Below, piece by piece: positions 36,934 through 46,634 of a DNA stretch of 64,000 nt; the first letter of the stretch is position 1, and each line of letters opens with the position of its first letter. The DNA comes from Thiotrichaceae bacterium (GTDB lineage: Bacteria > Pseudomonadota > Gammaproteobacteria > Thiotrichales > Thiotrichaceae). Both the position numbers and the translations under genes were made by a program. The notes beneath the pieces were generated by a model. The model worked only from the letters and a program-made list of their open reading frames with translations. It was not told where the DNA came from and searched no databases. Location of the stretch: NCBI GenBank assembly GCA_026991755.1, contig JALXAX010000012.1:24992-88991 (forward strand), given 5' to 3'.

Positions 36934-37281
36934 ATGAGCAACATAATTCAAGCAATTGAAAACGAGCAAATGGCAGGTAAAGAAATCACTGAGTTTAATC
37001 CCGGTGATACCGTTGTCGTGAATGTGAATGTAAGAGAAGGCTCACGTGAGCGTGTTCAGGCTTTTGAAGGTGTTGTAATTGGTAAGCGTAACCGCGGACT
37101 AAACTCATCTTTTACGGTTCGTAAAATCTCTTACGGTGAAGGCGTTGAAAGAACGTTCATGACATACAGCAACGCAATTGCAGGTATTGAGTTAAAGCGT
37201 CGTGGCGATGTACGTCGTGCAAAGCTTTACTATCTACGTGGCCTTACGGGTAAAGCTGCACGTATCAAAGAAAAAGTATAA
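36934..37281 (+). CDS. rplS: 50S ribosomal protein L19
   Basis: 115 residues from ATG 36934, preceded by TTGAGG. The frame is open upstream to 36883 within trmD, but L19 starts [13 protein letters not shown] here, and its length is normal. Conserved [28 protein letters not shown] and [31 protein letters not shown] are present. Last gene of the operon. Confidence 0.96.
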   Translation: MSNIIQAIENEQMAGKEITEFNPGDTVVVNVNVREGSRERVQAFEGVVIGKRNRGLNSSFTVRKISYGEGVERTFMTYSNAIAGIELKRRGDVRRAKLYYLRGLTGKAARIKEKV

Positions 37282-37590
37282 TAGCACTTGCTTTTGCGCT
37301 CTTGAAAGAGTGCTTAGAGTTAGTCTAATGAAGTAGTGTGTAGGAAGTATCTACTAGCGCTAGTCTATCAAAAACCCTTATCTAAATCATTTTAGGTAGG
37401 GGTTTTGTTGTTTCTAGCGGTTTATTTTTAAATGATGAAAATTCCTTTTATTATTTTGGGCGCTAGTACATAAACCCGTTTAAAGTGTTGCTATAAACTG
37501 GTTGGTGTACTAGCACTGTCAAAATCACAAAACCCTATTAATTGCTTTTAAGCTATACTGTTTACCTAGTAATCAATCACCCCAAACCCT
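37282..37590. other. Intergenic region after rplS
   Basis: Two stem-loops follow rplS: AGCACT...GAGTGCT at about 37285-37315, and the intrinsic terminator listed below. Nothing else is recognised before the next gene. Confidence 0.5.
37370..37412 (+). terminator. Intrinsic terminator of the rpsP-rplS operon
   Basis: AAAACCC...TCTAAA pairs with TTTAGG...GGGTTTT, followed by a T-rich run GTTGTTTC. It lies about 90 bases after rplS. Confidence 0.7.
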
Positions 37591-39810
37591 ATGTCTTCCG
37601 TAGCCCCTTATCAAGTTAGAACTACCCTGTTTGAGCACCCACAATATTGGGCGGAATGCTATGGTGTGTCGCCTTACTTGCCGATGAGTCGTGCAGAAAT
37701 GGATGCGCTAGGTTGGGACTCTTGCGATATTATCATTGTGACGGGCGATGCTTATGTTGATCATCCGTCTTTTGGGATGGCGATTATAGGTCGCTTGCTA
37801 GAAGCTCAGGGTTTTCGAGTGGGTATTATAGCGCAGCCCGATTGGACCTCTAAAGATGCCTTCGAACAGCTAGGCCAACCCAACTTATTCTTTGGGGTGG
37901 CAGCGGGCAATATGGATTCGATGATTAACCGTTATACGGCTGATCGCAAACCTCGCTCTGACGATGCCTATACCGCAGGTGGCATGGGTGGAAAACGCCC
38001 TGATCGTGCAACCTTGGTCTATTCGCAGCGCTGTAAAGAGGCTTATCCAGAAACACCTGTTGTGATGGGTGGCATTGAAGCATCCCTGCGTAGAATCGCG
38101 CACTTTGATTACTGGCAGGAAAAAGTAAGGCGCTCCATCATCATGGATGCCAATGCTGATATTTTACTCTATGGAAATGCAGAGCGAGCTATTGTTGAGC
38201 TAGCACACCGTATTTCCAGAGGTGAAGACGTAGCGATGATAACGGATATTCGTGGAACAGCTTTCGTGCGTGCGGATACCCCAAAAGGTTGGCAAGAGAT
38301 AGATTCCACCCGTATCGACCAGCCTGGGAAAATTGATCGAATCATCAATCCCTATGTGAATACGCAAGATATGGAGGAGTGCGAGCTAGAAGAGCGTAAT
38401 GCAAAATGGTTTGACTATCAGCCCTCGCGTCCCAAACGTCCTGATGAAAAGAAAATAGACTTTCACCCACGAGCTAACTTAAACCGAGATACTACGGTTA
38501 TACGCCTCCCATCCTATGAGAAAGTGCGTAATGATAAGGCGCTTTACGCCCATGCTAACCGTGTGCTGCACTTGGAGACAAACCCAGGAAATGCGCGCGC
38601 TTTAGTGCAAAAGCACGGTACTCAGGATTTATGGATTAACCCACCTCCTTACCCCCTTTCGACGGATGAAATGGATGGAGTTTTCGCATTGCCTTATGCG
38701 CGTAAGCCCCATCCTGACTATGGTGATGCGAAAATACCTGCTTATGAAATGATCAGGTTCTCGATTAACATTATGCGAGGCTGTTTTGGAGGTTGTACGT
38801 TTTGTTCAATTACCGAACACGAAGGGCGTATTATCCAAAACCGATCTAAAGCATCTATCTTGCAAGAAATCGAAGATATTCGTGACAAGGTTCCTGGCTT
38901 TACAGGCGTTATTTCTGATCTGGGTGGGCCAACGGCCAATATGTATCGACTAGCTTGTAAAAGCCCAAAAATTGAAGCTTCCTGTCGAAAGCCCAGTTGT
39001 GTCTACCCGGGTATTTGTCAAAACCTCAATACTGATCATGGTCCACTGAAAGAGCTGTATAGAGAAGTAAGAGACTTAAAAGGAGTAAAGAAAGTACTGA
39101 TCAGCTCAGGCTTGCGTTACGACTTAGCCGTTGAAGACCCTGAGTATGTAAAAGAATTAGTAATGCATCATGTAGGTGGTTATTTAAAAATAGCCCCCGA
39201 ACATACCGAAGAGGGGCCCTTATCAAAAATGATGAAGCCCGGTATCGGCACATATGATCGTTTTAAAGAAATGTTTGAGAAGTACACTAAGGAGGCGGGA
39301 AAAGAACAATACCTGATTCCGTACTTTATTGCGGCACACCCAGGGACGACTGATGAGGATATGCTGAATTTGGCGCTATGGCTAAAGCAACATGACTTTA
39401 GAGCAGACCAAGTACAAGCCTTCTACCCATCACCGATGGCAACGGCTACAACGATGTACCACACGGGTAAAAACCCACTTCAGAAAGTGACCTATAAAAG
39501 TAGCGAAATTGAAACGGTTAAGTCTCCCGAACAACGTAAACTGCATAAGGCGCTGTTACGTTATCATGACCCCAATAACTGGGCGTTGATACGAAAAACA
39601 CTAAAAGAAATGGGGCGGGCAGAGTTAATTGGCGATGGGTCTAATCAGCTAATCCCTGAATATGACCCAAATGAGAAGAATAAAACTTATAACTCACATC
39701 GTCGTAAAAACAGCGGAGCGGCTCATTCAAAAAGAGTGGGCAAGGGCAGAAAGGGAAAAGGCAAAAAAATGCGTACTCAGCATACGGGCTTGCCACCTAA
39801 AGCGGAATAA
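37591..39810 (+). CDS. ygiQ: YgiQ family radical SAM protein
   Basis: 739 residues, the normal family length. The N-terminal cobalamin-binding-like domain is shown by [23 protein letters not shown] (about 45-67). The radical SAM cluster motif [11 protein letters not shown] lies at about 394-404, followed by [12 protein letters not shown] and the C-terminal [18 protein letters not shown]. The tail is basic ([23 protein letters not shown]). The reaction is unknown for this family. It stands alone between rplS and the acyltransferase pair. Confidence 0.92.
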   Translation: MSSVAPYQVRTTLFEHPQYWAECYGVSPYLPMSRAEMDALGWDSCDIIIVTGDAYVDHPSFGMAIIGRLLEAQGFRVGIIAQPDWTSKDAFEQLGQPNLFFGVAAGNMDSMINRYTADRKPRSDDAYTAGGMGGKRPDRATLVYSQRCKEAYPETPVVMGGIEASLRRIAHFDYWQEKVRRSIIMDANADILLYGNAERAIVELAHRISRGEDVAMITDIRGTAFVRADTPKGWQEIDSTRIDQPGKIDRIINPYVNTQDMEECELEERNAKWFDYQPSRPKRPDEKKIDFHPRANLNRDTTVIRLPSYEKVRNDKALYAHANRVLHLETNPGNARALVQKHGTQDLWINPPPYPLSTDEMDGVFALPYARKPHPDYGDAKIPAYEMIRFSINIMRGCFGGCTFCSITEHEGRIIQNRSKASILQEIEDIRDKVPGFTGVISDLGGPTANMYRLACKSPKIEASCRKPSCVYPGICQNLNTDHGPLKELYREVRDLKGVKKVLISSGLRYDLAVEDPEYVKELVMHHVGGYLKIAPEHTEEGPLSKMMKPGIGTYDRFKEMFEKYTKEAGKEQYLIPYFIAAHPGTTDEDMLNLALWLKQHDFRADQVQAFYPSPMATATTMYHTGKNPLQKVTYKSSEIETVKSPEQRKLHKALLRYHDPNNWALIRKTLKEMGRAELIGDGSNQLIPEYDPNEKNKTYNSHRRKNSGAAHSKRVGKGRKGKGKKMRTQHTGLPPKAE

Positions 39811-39851
39811 CTCTTTTGAATAGGTGAAAGCGCGTAGCTGTCGGGGAATAC

Positions 39852-40682
39852 CTAAAGTTTACCGAGTGGCGATTTCTCAAATAATACCTTGCCGACATAA
39901 CGCGCACCGTCTTTAGTCAGGTGTCCGCCATCAAACGAAATCAGTTTAAGTTCATCCGTAAAAATAGGGCATGTTTTAGTTGAGCCACAAACTAAATCTT
40001 GCAGCTCAATGAGCACATCTTTATCCAATGATTCACTCATGATGGAGCTAATGTTCTGTTGGCGGTCATCAGGCTTATTGCGTAGCGTTTTTAGCTTATC
40101 TTCGGGCATTCTCAAATACTTTCTAACAGAAACCTTGCCAAAGCTTTTACGCCCAATCACGACGACTTTTTGTTTGCTATTAAGTTGCATATTTTTGATA
40201 GTTTGTGGCAGCTCTTTAGCAGACCATTCTTTCCAGTTTGCCACAAGGATTATTAAATCAGCTTCAGCAATCTGTCTTTTCGCTTTAGCTAGAGAGTCTG
40301 ACTTGGCACAGAAAGCTGTATCTTTAGGAGCAATAAATTGGTTGAGGTTGTTGCCTAAATAGACTTGGCATTGAGTAGGGATAGAACGGGTGCTAATTTG
40401 GTAATCAGCTAGCAACTTGCTTTCTAATACGCTGTTGTAAAAATCCTGTGCGTGGCTATCACCAATAATAAGGGCTTTCTTCTTGCTCTTGTCCGTAAAG
40501 GGTTTTTTTGCAGATTCCAGAAAACGGGTTCTTACATATTTGCCACTTTCTTTTACATTGGCCGCTTTTATCAGTTCTTTTTTAAGGCTGTTAGAGGCTA
40601 TCGCGGCTGTTGAACTAATCGAAATAAGAAGTACAGCCCATATTGAAAGTTTGATTGATTGTCTAAGGCGGTTGTTGGTCAT
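39852..40682 (-). CDS. SGNH-domain exported protein, partner of the acyltransferase
   Basis: 276 residues with an N-terminal signal (IWAVLLISISSTAAIA, about 14-29). The hydrolase motif GDSHAQD at 74-80 carries the nucleophile Ser, and the C-terminal FDGGHLTKDGA (about 253-263) supplies Asp and His. Such SGNH domains are usually fused to the C-terminus of acyltransferase-3 membrane proteins that O-acetylate surface polysaccharide. Here the SGNH domain is a separate exported protein encoded 66 bases after the acyltransferase gene in the same direction. The glycan target is unknown. Confidence 0.78.
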   Translation of the reverse strand: MTNNRLRQSIKLSIWAVLLISISSTAAIASNSLKKELIKAANVKESGKYVRTRFLESAKKPFTDKSKKKALIIGDSHAQDFYNSVLESKLLADYQISTRSIPTQCQVYLGNNLNQFIAPKDTAFCAKSDSLAKAKRQIAEADLIILVANWKEWSAKELPQTIKNMQLNSKQKVVVIGRKSFGKVSVRKYLRMPEDKLKTLRNKPDDRQQNISSIMSESLDKDVLIELQDLVCGSTKTCPIFTDELKLISFDGGHLTKDGARYVGKVLFEKSPLGKL

Positions 40683-40748
40683 AATGAATCCTTGTTAATA
40701 GTTATTTAGCCCTGAGTTCTTAGCGCTCGGATAGGTATAAAGTGTAAG

Positions 40749-41870
40749 TTAGTAATGATCAGCATAAATAATGAAAGCTATGCCTAGCCCAACAAATATC
40801 AGACTAGTAATGAAACTAGCGGTGAATATTTGTTTACGGGTGAAGCTTTTCTTGTTTCTAAAGGGTGCTTCTACAAATCGCCATGTGAGATAAGCCAGAG
40901 CAAAAGTAATCAATGTTAGTAAGGCAAACACCCACAAAGCAGGCTCCTCAATATTTGCGATACGGGTAAACACAAACAAGGGTTGATGCCATAAATATGC
41001 GCTATATGAAATCAACCCAATGCCAACAAATATAGGTGGCGCTAGAATGTGATAAGCCAAAGTATTGGGCGTAGTGAAGATAATGATGAAGGTTGCACCC
41101 AATGTTGGAGCCAGTGCATATAAACTTGGGAATGGGATGCTTTTATCTAAAAATAGAATAGAGGCAATAATAAGAACCAGCCCTATGAAGCTGCCTGCTT
41201 GTTGGATAAAGGTATTGCGAAGTAGCGTGGGGTCTCGGTAATACAGGTAAAAAGCACTGAGTGAGCCAATCATCAACTCCCATGCGCGTGTAGGAATAAG
41301 ATAGAAGTTTGCTTCAGGGAAATGTCGCCATCCCCATTCGGTAAGTCCCAAGCTAGCTAAAGCAATAAGGCTAATAATGGCGACTAACCAGCGTTTTCCT
41401 AATGCCCAGAAAACCATCAAAATAAGTGGGAAGAAAACATAAAACTGTTCTTCTACCGCAAGACTCCATGTGTGTAATAGCGGTATTAATTCAGCGCCTT
41501 CTGAAAAGTAATCACTTTCTTGCCAGAATAAAATATTAGAAGCAAAGCCGATGACAGAAATAATGCTTTTACCAAAATCTTTCAACTCAAAGGGCAAAAG
41601 CAAAAAGTAGGCAAAAGGGAGGCTGACAAGAAGTATAAAAAATAACGCAGGTAAAATACGTCGGGCGCGTCGTTCATAAAAATGAGCAATGGAGAATGTT
41701 CCCGCGTCTAGCTCTTTCAGAATAATGCTGGTAATTAGGTAGCCACTGATGACAAAAAATATATCAACCCCAATATAGCCACCGCTTAACCATTGAAAGC
41801 CTGCGTGGTAGAGAATAACGGGGAGGACAGCGAAGGCGCGCAAGCCATCAATTTCTTTTCGATAATGCAT
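40749..41870 (-). CDS. Acyltransferase-3 family membrane protein (OafA/YrhL type)
   Basis: 373 residues with about ten membrane helices. Family motifs are YRKEIDGLRAFAVLPVILYHAGF at the start (with the catalytic-type His), GGYIGVDIFFVISGYLIT (about 31-48), FYERRARRILPALF (about 63-76) and LLHTWSLAVEEQFYVFFPL (about 129-147). The family moves acyl groups, usually acetyl, across the membrane onto cell-surface sugars. The usual fused SGNH domain is missing and is encoded by the next gene. The two are presumably one system. Confidence 0.88.
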   Translation of the reverse strand: MHYRKEIDGLRAFAVLPVILYHAGFQWLSGGYIGVDIFFVISGYLITSIILKELDAGTFSIAHFYERRARRILPALFFILLVSLPFAYFLLLPFELKDFGKSIISVIGFASNILFWQESDYFSEGAELIPLLHTWSLAVEEQFYVFFPLILMVFWALGKRWLVAIISLIALASLGLTEWGWRHFPEANFYLIPTRAWELMIGSLSAFYLYYRDPTLLRNTFIQQAGSFIGLVLIIASILFLDKSIPFPSLYALAPTLGATFIIIFTTPNTLAYHILAPPIFVGIGLISYSAYLWHQPLFVFTRIANIEEPALWVFALLTLITFALAYLTWRFVEAPFRNKKSFTRKQIFTASFITSLIFVGLGIAFIIYADHY

Positions 41871-41975
41871 AACTCAAAGACTCTAATAATGACTATAAGT
41901 TCATTGAATCATGATTTATTAACAAAAAATGGGTGCTGCTTTTAAATATAACAATATTAGGAGTGCAACTAAATA

Positions 41976-42308
41976 CTAAAATGTTGAGCGATTCCAGCCC
42001 CATCTATCGCGGTCAGGACTAGAGAATTCAATGTAAGTGCGTTCAGGGGGTACGGAGAAGAAGTCTCTTAAGACATCACATATAATGGCAGATAACTGGC
42101 TCGTATGCTCAGGTAGACCTAAACTTTTTAGTTGTACATAGGCCAAAGGTTCATCGGTTCCCGCGAAGAGCATGTGTGTATTGTGGGTGTATTTTATCAT
42201 CACGTAGCTGGCGGGTTTACCTAATAGTGAAGCAACCATATCGGACATATCCCGAAGCGTGTCATCATCACGAGGAGGTTGGTTTGTTTCAATGCTAAGC
42301 AGTGGCAT
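41976..42308 (-). CDS. MIF/tautomerase-superfamily protein
   Basis: 110 residues. After removal of Met the chain starts with Pro (MPLLSIETN), the catalytic base of the tautomerase superfamily. The length and internal pattern ASYVMIKYTHNTHMLFAGT and the C-terminal PPERTYIEFSSPDRDRWGWN fit the macrophage migration inhibitory factor branch. Substrate in bacteria is unknown. A family B element lies 24 bases upstream of its start. Confidence 0.8.
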   Translation of the reverse strand: MPLLSIETNQPPRDDDTLRDMSDMVASLLGKPASYVMIKYTHNTHMLFAGTDEPLAYVQLKSLGLPEHTSQLSAIICDVLRDFFSVPPERTYIEFSSPDRDRWGWNRSTF

Positions 42309-42332
42309 GTTAAGTTCCTTTATTTAATAGGA

Positions 42333-42544
42333 GAGACCTTTGCACGAAAGATATGACGGATATAGCAAGCTAAATAATTGAGTTGACCGTTTTGATAAAA
42401 CGGCAAGCTCACTAAAAAATGGCTTGAATTTCCTCTATTTTTGCTAAAAATTCGGCCAATAGCTCGGCTATTACCCTCTTTTTTAGCAAAAATAGAGAAA
42501 ATTACGCTCATTTCTCCCTCGCCATCCTTTCATGCAAAGGTCTC
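42333..42544. mobile_element. Family B element, long type, 212 bp
   Basis: Full GAGACCTTTGCACG and CATGCAAAGGTCTC ends. An additional segment with the hairpin CCGTTTTGATAAAACGG makes it about 50 bp longer than the common type. Flanking AGGA on both sides may be a partial target duplication. Confidence 0.85.
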
Positions 42545-42626
42545 AGGAAGAGTAACGGTTATCCGAGTTATGGCAGGATTATAGTAGGATATCGCAAGGT
42601 TAATCAAAGAGAAGAGGGTATCACTT

Positions 42627-43376
42627 ATGGCTTCCCTAGAAGAGGTTGTTAGCTATACAAATCAATTACTGGATATAAACGCTTTCAAAGATTACGCACC
42701 TAACGGTTTGCAGGTTGAAGGCAAGGGTACGGTTAAAACGATTGTTTCAGCAGTGAGTGCATCTGAATTAATGATAGATAGGGCAATAGAGCAGGGAGCT
42801 GATGTATTGCTGGTACACCATGGCTACTTTTGGAAAGGAGAAGATCCTTGTTTGACGGGCATGAAGGGGCGACGTATTCGCAAGCTCATCAAAAAAGATA
42901 TCAGTTTATTGGGTTATCACTTGCCTCTTGATGCACATCATCAATTAGGCAATAACGCAAGGTTGGCTGACATATTGGGTTTTCATGCAGAAGGTTCTAT
43001 GGATGAACAAGGGGTTGGTAATTATGGTGTGATGAAAGCGCCTTGTAATCTACAAGATTTATCAGACCTGGTAGAACATAAGTTACAAAGAAAGCCACTT
43101 TCAATTTCGGCTGGCGATCATATCATTAAGCGTATTGCATGGTGTAGCGGTGGTGCGCAGAAGTATTTGAAAACGGCTTATAAATTGGGAATTGATGCTT
43201 ATTTGAGTGGTGAAATTTCCGAAAATACGGTACACGAAGCAAGAGAGCTTGGGGTTCACTATATTTCAGCAGGTCATCATGCAACAGAGCGTTATGGAGT
43301 GCAGGCGCTAGGGGAACACCTCGCTAGTCAATTCAATATTAAACATCAATACATTGAAGAGTCGAATCCTGTCTAG
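42627..43376 (+). CDS. Nif3-like dinuclear metal centre protein
   Basis: 249 residues, the short Nif3/YbgI form. Metal-binding His/Asp motifs are LLVHHGYFW (about 61-69), YHLPLDAHHQLGNN (about 95-108) and the C-terminal YISAGHHATERYGVQALG (about 212-229). YbgI-type proteins form hexamers; the reaction is not settled, although GTP cyclohydrolase-like folds are related. It precedes petA in many gammaproteobacteria, as here. Confidence 0.88.
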   Translation: MASLEEVVSYTNQLLDINAFKDYAPNGLQVEGKGTVKTIVSAVSASELMIDRAIEQGADVLLVHHGYFWKGEDPCLTGMKGRRIRKLIKKDISLLGYHLPLDAHHQLGNNARLADILGFHAEGSMDEQGVGNYGVMKAPCNLQDLSDLVEHKLQRKPLSISAGDHIIKRIAWCSGGAQKYLKTAYKLGIDAYLSGEISENTVHEARELGVHYISAGHHATERYGVQALGEHLASQFNIKHQYIEESNPV

Positions 43377-43685
43377 TTTCCATAGTCTTCATGTGAGATT
43401 TTTAACTTGACGTTAAAGCGCTGTTAAGCCATTCTATGGCGCTTTATGTGCGGGCTATTTTTAGTCGGCAACACAAGAGTGCCTCAGTTTACGTCGGTTG
43501 CGTAGTAACAATTCTTAAATGCGGCTTCCTGTGTGGTGTTGATGACACCATATAACATACTATAGAGACCTTTTCACGAAGGATATGTCGAATAAGTGGC
43601 TTGAGCTTTCTCTTACCATCTCTTCATGCAAAGGTCTCATATAAATTTTATTTGGCTTTATAATTTTTTTCGGGAGTAATTTTCT
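43377..43685. other. Intergenic region upstream of petA with a short family B copy
   Basis: TAAAGCGC/GCGCTTTA at 43414-43446 forms a stem-loop after the Nif3-like gene, without a T-tract. A short family B copy is at 43565-43638. The petA ribosome site is GGGAG at 43672-43676. Confidence 0.5.
43565..43638. mobile_element. Family B element, internally deleted, 74 bp
   Basis: GAGACCTTTTCACGAAGGAT and CTTCATGCAAAGGTCTC ends, but the whole central palindrome is missing. The flanks CTATA and ATATA may be a worn target duplication. Confidence 0.75.
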
Positions 43686-44294
43686 ATGGAAAACTCTGAA
43701 GTAGATAAGGGGCGGCGACGTTTCCTGATCGGTGCAACCTCCGTGGTGGGTGCCGCAGGTGCAGCGGCAGCGGCAACACCCTTTCTGATTTCTTGGAATC
43801 CAAGTGAGCGAGCAAAAGCAGCAGGTGCGCCTGTTGAAGTAAACTTGAGCAAAGTACAGGAAGGGCAATTGGTTCGAGTGATTTGGCGTAAAAAGCCTAT
43901 CTGGATTGTTAATCGTACAGAAGAAATGCTCGCAAACTTGCCAAGTAATGATAACTTGCTAAAAGACCCTGAGTCGGGAGTCGCTGACCAACAACCTTCT
44001 TATGCACAAAACCCTACTCGAACCCGTGAAGGCAAAGAGAAGTATTTAGTGCTTATTGGTATTTGTACACACTTGGGTTGCTCTCCGACCTTCCGTCCAG
44101 AGCTGGCTCCTGCAGATTTGGGTGCTGAATGGAAAGGTGGCTGGTATTGTCCTTGTCATGGCTCTAGGTTTGACTTGGCTGGACGTGTATTTAAAAACGT
44201 ACCCGCACCTACCAACCTGGTCGTTCCTGTCTATTCCTATAAGGATGAGAACACAGTGGTTATAGGTCTGGATGAAAATGGGGAGGCTGTATAA
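43686..44294 (+). CDS. petA: Cytochrome bc1 Rieske iron-sulfur subunit
   Basis: 202 residues. A twin-arginine signal/anchor (GRRRFLIGATSVVG, about 9-22) precedes the membrane segment. The [2Fe-2S] motifs are CTHLGC (about 127-132) and CPCHGS (about 157-162), with one His each. It is the electron entry subunit that takes electrons from ubiquinol to cytochrome c1. The stop overlaps the petB start (base 44294), so translation is coupled. Confidence 0.95.
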   Translation: MENSEVDKGRRRFLIGATSVVGAAGAAAAATPFLISWNPSERAKAAGAPVEVNLSKVQEGQLVRVIWRKKPIWIVNRTEEMLANLPSNDNLLKDPESGVADQQPSYAQNPTRTREGKEKYLVLIGICTHLGCSPTFRPELAPADLGAEWKGGWYCPCHGSRFDLAGRVFKNVPAPTNLVVPVYSYKDENTVVIGLDENGEAV

Positions 44295-45682
44295 TGCAAG
44301 GTTTTCTAAACTGGATTGATGCTCGATTTCCACTGACAAAAGTCTGGAACGAGCATTTAGCTGAATATTACGCACCAAAGAATTTTAACTTTTGGTATTA
44401 TTTTGGATCATTAGCACTCGTTGTTCTGGTTATCCAGATTATTAGTGGTATCTTCCTGACCATGCACTATAAGCCGGACGTTAGCATGGCATTTGCTTCT
44501 GTCGAATACATCATGCGTGATGTGCCTGGTGGCTGGTTTATTCGTTATATGCATTCCACAGGCGCTTCTGCATTCTTTATTGTGGTTTACTTGCATATGT
44601 TTCGAGGGTTGATTTACGGTTCTTACAAAGGGCCTCGTGAATTAGTCTGGTTGATTGGTATGGCTATTTATCTTGCTCTAATGGCAGAAGCCTTTATGGG
44701 GTATTTACTACCTTGGGGTCAGATGTCTTTTTGGGGTGCTCAGGTAATTATCAACCTGTTTAATACCGTTCCTGTCATCGGAGCAGACCTATCTACCTGG
44801 ATTCGTGGTGACTTCGTTATAGCAGATGCAACGTTAAACCGTCTGTTTGCATTGCATGTTGCTGCATTACCTTTAGTGCTAGTCATGCTGGTATTTGTTC
44901 ACATCGTTGCTTTGCACGTGGTTGGATCAAACAACCCAGATGGTGTTGAAATCAAAAAGCTTAAAGACGAAAATGGTATTCCACTTGACGGTATTCCTTT
45001 CCACCCTTATTACTCGGTGAAAGATATTGTAGGTGTGGGTGTATTCTTAATGGTCTTCTTTGCCATCTTGTTCTTTGCTCCAGAAATGGGTGGCTATTTC
45101 TTAGAGCATGCTAACTTTGAGCCTGCTAACCCATTGAAGACGCCAGAGCATATTGCACCTGTTTGGTATTTCACACCATTTTATACGGTGTTACGTGCTG
45201 TTACTGTTTCACCTTTTGCAGGAACGCTTGCCATGTTTGGCGCAATAGTTGCTATATTGCTGCTGCCCTGGATTGATCGTAATCCTATTAAATCATGGCG
45301 TTATCGCAACAAGGTGCATACGATTAATGTTCTTATTTTTGCATTGGTCTTTATAGTTTTAGGCTATTTAGGTGTTAAACCTGTAATCCCTGTACTGAAA
45401 GAGCTAGGGATTCGTATGACCGAGATCTATTTCATGTTCTTTATGGTGTTGTGGATTCATAGCAAGCCTGGAAAAGCCAAGTATATGATGTGGTTCCTAA
45501 TATTAGCAGGTACTGTTATCGCAATAGATCTGTTTAGGTATAACCCAGAAGCAGGTGATGATGCAGGCCAAATCGTTTGGCAGTGGATCTTCCCAATTGG
45601 CTACTTAGTTTTGACCTTGTTATTACCAATGGTTAAATCGTTCAACGCTGAGAAAGTTGTTCCAAAAAGGGTGACATCATGA
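44294..45682 (+). CDS. petB: Cytochrome b subunit of bc1
   Basis: 462 residues, longer than the roughly 400-430 common in relatives. The four haem-ligand His are in helices B and D (HSTGASAFFIVVYLHMFRG; LFALHVAALPLVLVMLVFVHIVALHVVG). The Qo-site PDWWFLP/PEW-type motif is APVWYFTPFYTVLRAV (about 293). After the eighth helix, an added hydrophobic region (GQIVWQWIFPIGYLVLTLLLP) suggests an extra membrane segment. It overlaps petC by four bases (ATGA). Confidence 0.94.
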   Translation: MQGFLNWIDARFPLTKVWNEHLAEYYAPKNFNFWYYFGSLALVVLVIQIISGIFLTMHYKPDVSMAFASVEYIMRDVPGGWFIRYMHSTGASAFFIVVYLHMFRGLIYGSYKGPRELVWLIGMAIYLALMAEAFMGYLLPWGQMSFWGAQVIINLFNTVPVIGADLSTWIRGDFVIADATLNRLFALHVAALPLVLVMLVFVHIVALHVVGSNNPDGVEIKKLKDENGIPLDGIPFHPYYSVKDIVGVGVFLMVFFAILFFAPEMGGYFLEHANFEPANPLKTPEHIAPVWYFTPFYTVLRAVTVSPFAGTLAMFGAIVAILLLPWIDRNPIKSWRYRNKVHTINVLIFALVFIVLGYLGVKPVIPVLKELGIRMTEIYFMFFMVLWIHSKPGKAKYMMWFLILAGTVIAIDLFRYNPEAGDDAGQIVWQWIFPIGYLVLTLLLPMVKSFNAEKVVPKRVTS

Positions 45683-46482
45683 GAAAACAATTAATCACAT
45701 TAGCAACCGTATTGTTGCTACCCACTTCTTTAATGGCAAATAGCTCTGCCCATTTAGAGTCGGCAAACATTGACCTTCATAATCATGCCAGTTTACAAAA
45801 TGGTGCGAAGTATTTTATGAATTATTGTCAGGGCTGTCATAACCTAAGTGCAGCACGTTATAATCGAATGGCCACTGATATAGGCTTGCCCGTTGTACCT
45901 GAAAAAACAGGTAAGACAGGTGATGAAGCAGGAAAAGTGGCAGATGCTAACGCAAAGCTAGTGGCAGAAAACCTTGTTTTTACAAAAGATGAAGAAGGAA
46001 AGCCAACTAATTTAGGTTCATTGATGCATAGTGCTATTCCTGCAAAAGATGCGGCTAAGTGGTTTGGTGCTCCTGCCCCAGACTTATCATTAGTGGGTCG
46101 TTCAAGAGGTGCGGACTGGATATATACTTATCTAAAAAGTTTTTACCTTGACCCTAAGCGCCCAACAGGGGTAAATAACACTGTTTTTCCAAATGTAGGT
46201 ATGCCTCATATATTATGGGAGCTACAAGGATGGCAAGAGTTAGAAGGTCATGGAGAGCATGATGGGCATGAAGCAAAGACGCTAAAGCTTACAAAGCCTG
46301 GAAAAATGTCAGCAGCAGAATACGATATCGTTGTTCGTGATCTGACTAACTTTCTAACATATACCAGTGAGCCAGCTCAACTACATAGAAAGAAGTATGG
46401 TGTCTTCGCAATGATATTGTTATCAATATTCATCGTATTAGCCTATTTCTTGAAAAAGGAATTCTGGAAAGATATACATTAA
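45679..46482 (+). CDS. petC: Cytochrome c1
   Basis: 267 residues. Signal peptide (MRKQLITLATVLLLPTSLMA, about 1-20), haem-binding CQGCH at 50-54, APDLSLVGRSRGADWIYTYL (about 134-153), axial Met in FPNVGMPHILWELQ (about 173-186) and a C-terminal membrane anchor (FAMILLSIFIVLAYFL, about 242-257). It passes electrons from the Rieske protein to soluble cytochrome c. Last gene of petABC. Confidence 0.94.
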   Translation: MRKQLITLATVLLLPTSLMANSSAHLESANIDLHNHASLQNGAKYFMNYCQGCHNLSAARYNRMATDIGLPVVPEKTGKTGDEAGKVADANAKLVAENLVFTKDEEGKPTNLGSLMHSAIPAKDAAKWFGAPAPDLSLVGRSRGADWIYTYLKSFYLDPKRPTGVNNTVFPNVGMPHILWELQGWQELEGHGEHDGHEAKTLKLTKPGKMSAAEYDIVVRDLTNFLTYTSEPAQLHRKKYGVFAMILLSIFIVLAYFLKKEFWKDIH

Positions 46483-46502
46483 TTTCAGTAATTTCGTACT
46501 AT

Positions 46503-46540
46503 AAAAAAGCTACTCCATATTTTTTGGAGTAGCTTTTTTG
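46503..46540 (+). terminator. Intrinsic terminator of petABC
   Basis: AAAAAAGCTACTCC and GGAGTAGCTTTTTT form a long stem ending in a T-tract, 20 bases after petC. Confidence 0.85.
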
Positions 46541-46634
46541 TTTGTAATCCTGTATAACGCAATGCGCTTGATGTAATCATCAATTACAAAAGAGCACAAG
46601 AAAGTAATACCACTTTATGATTTGGGAGTAATAA

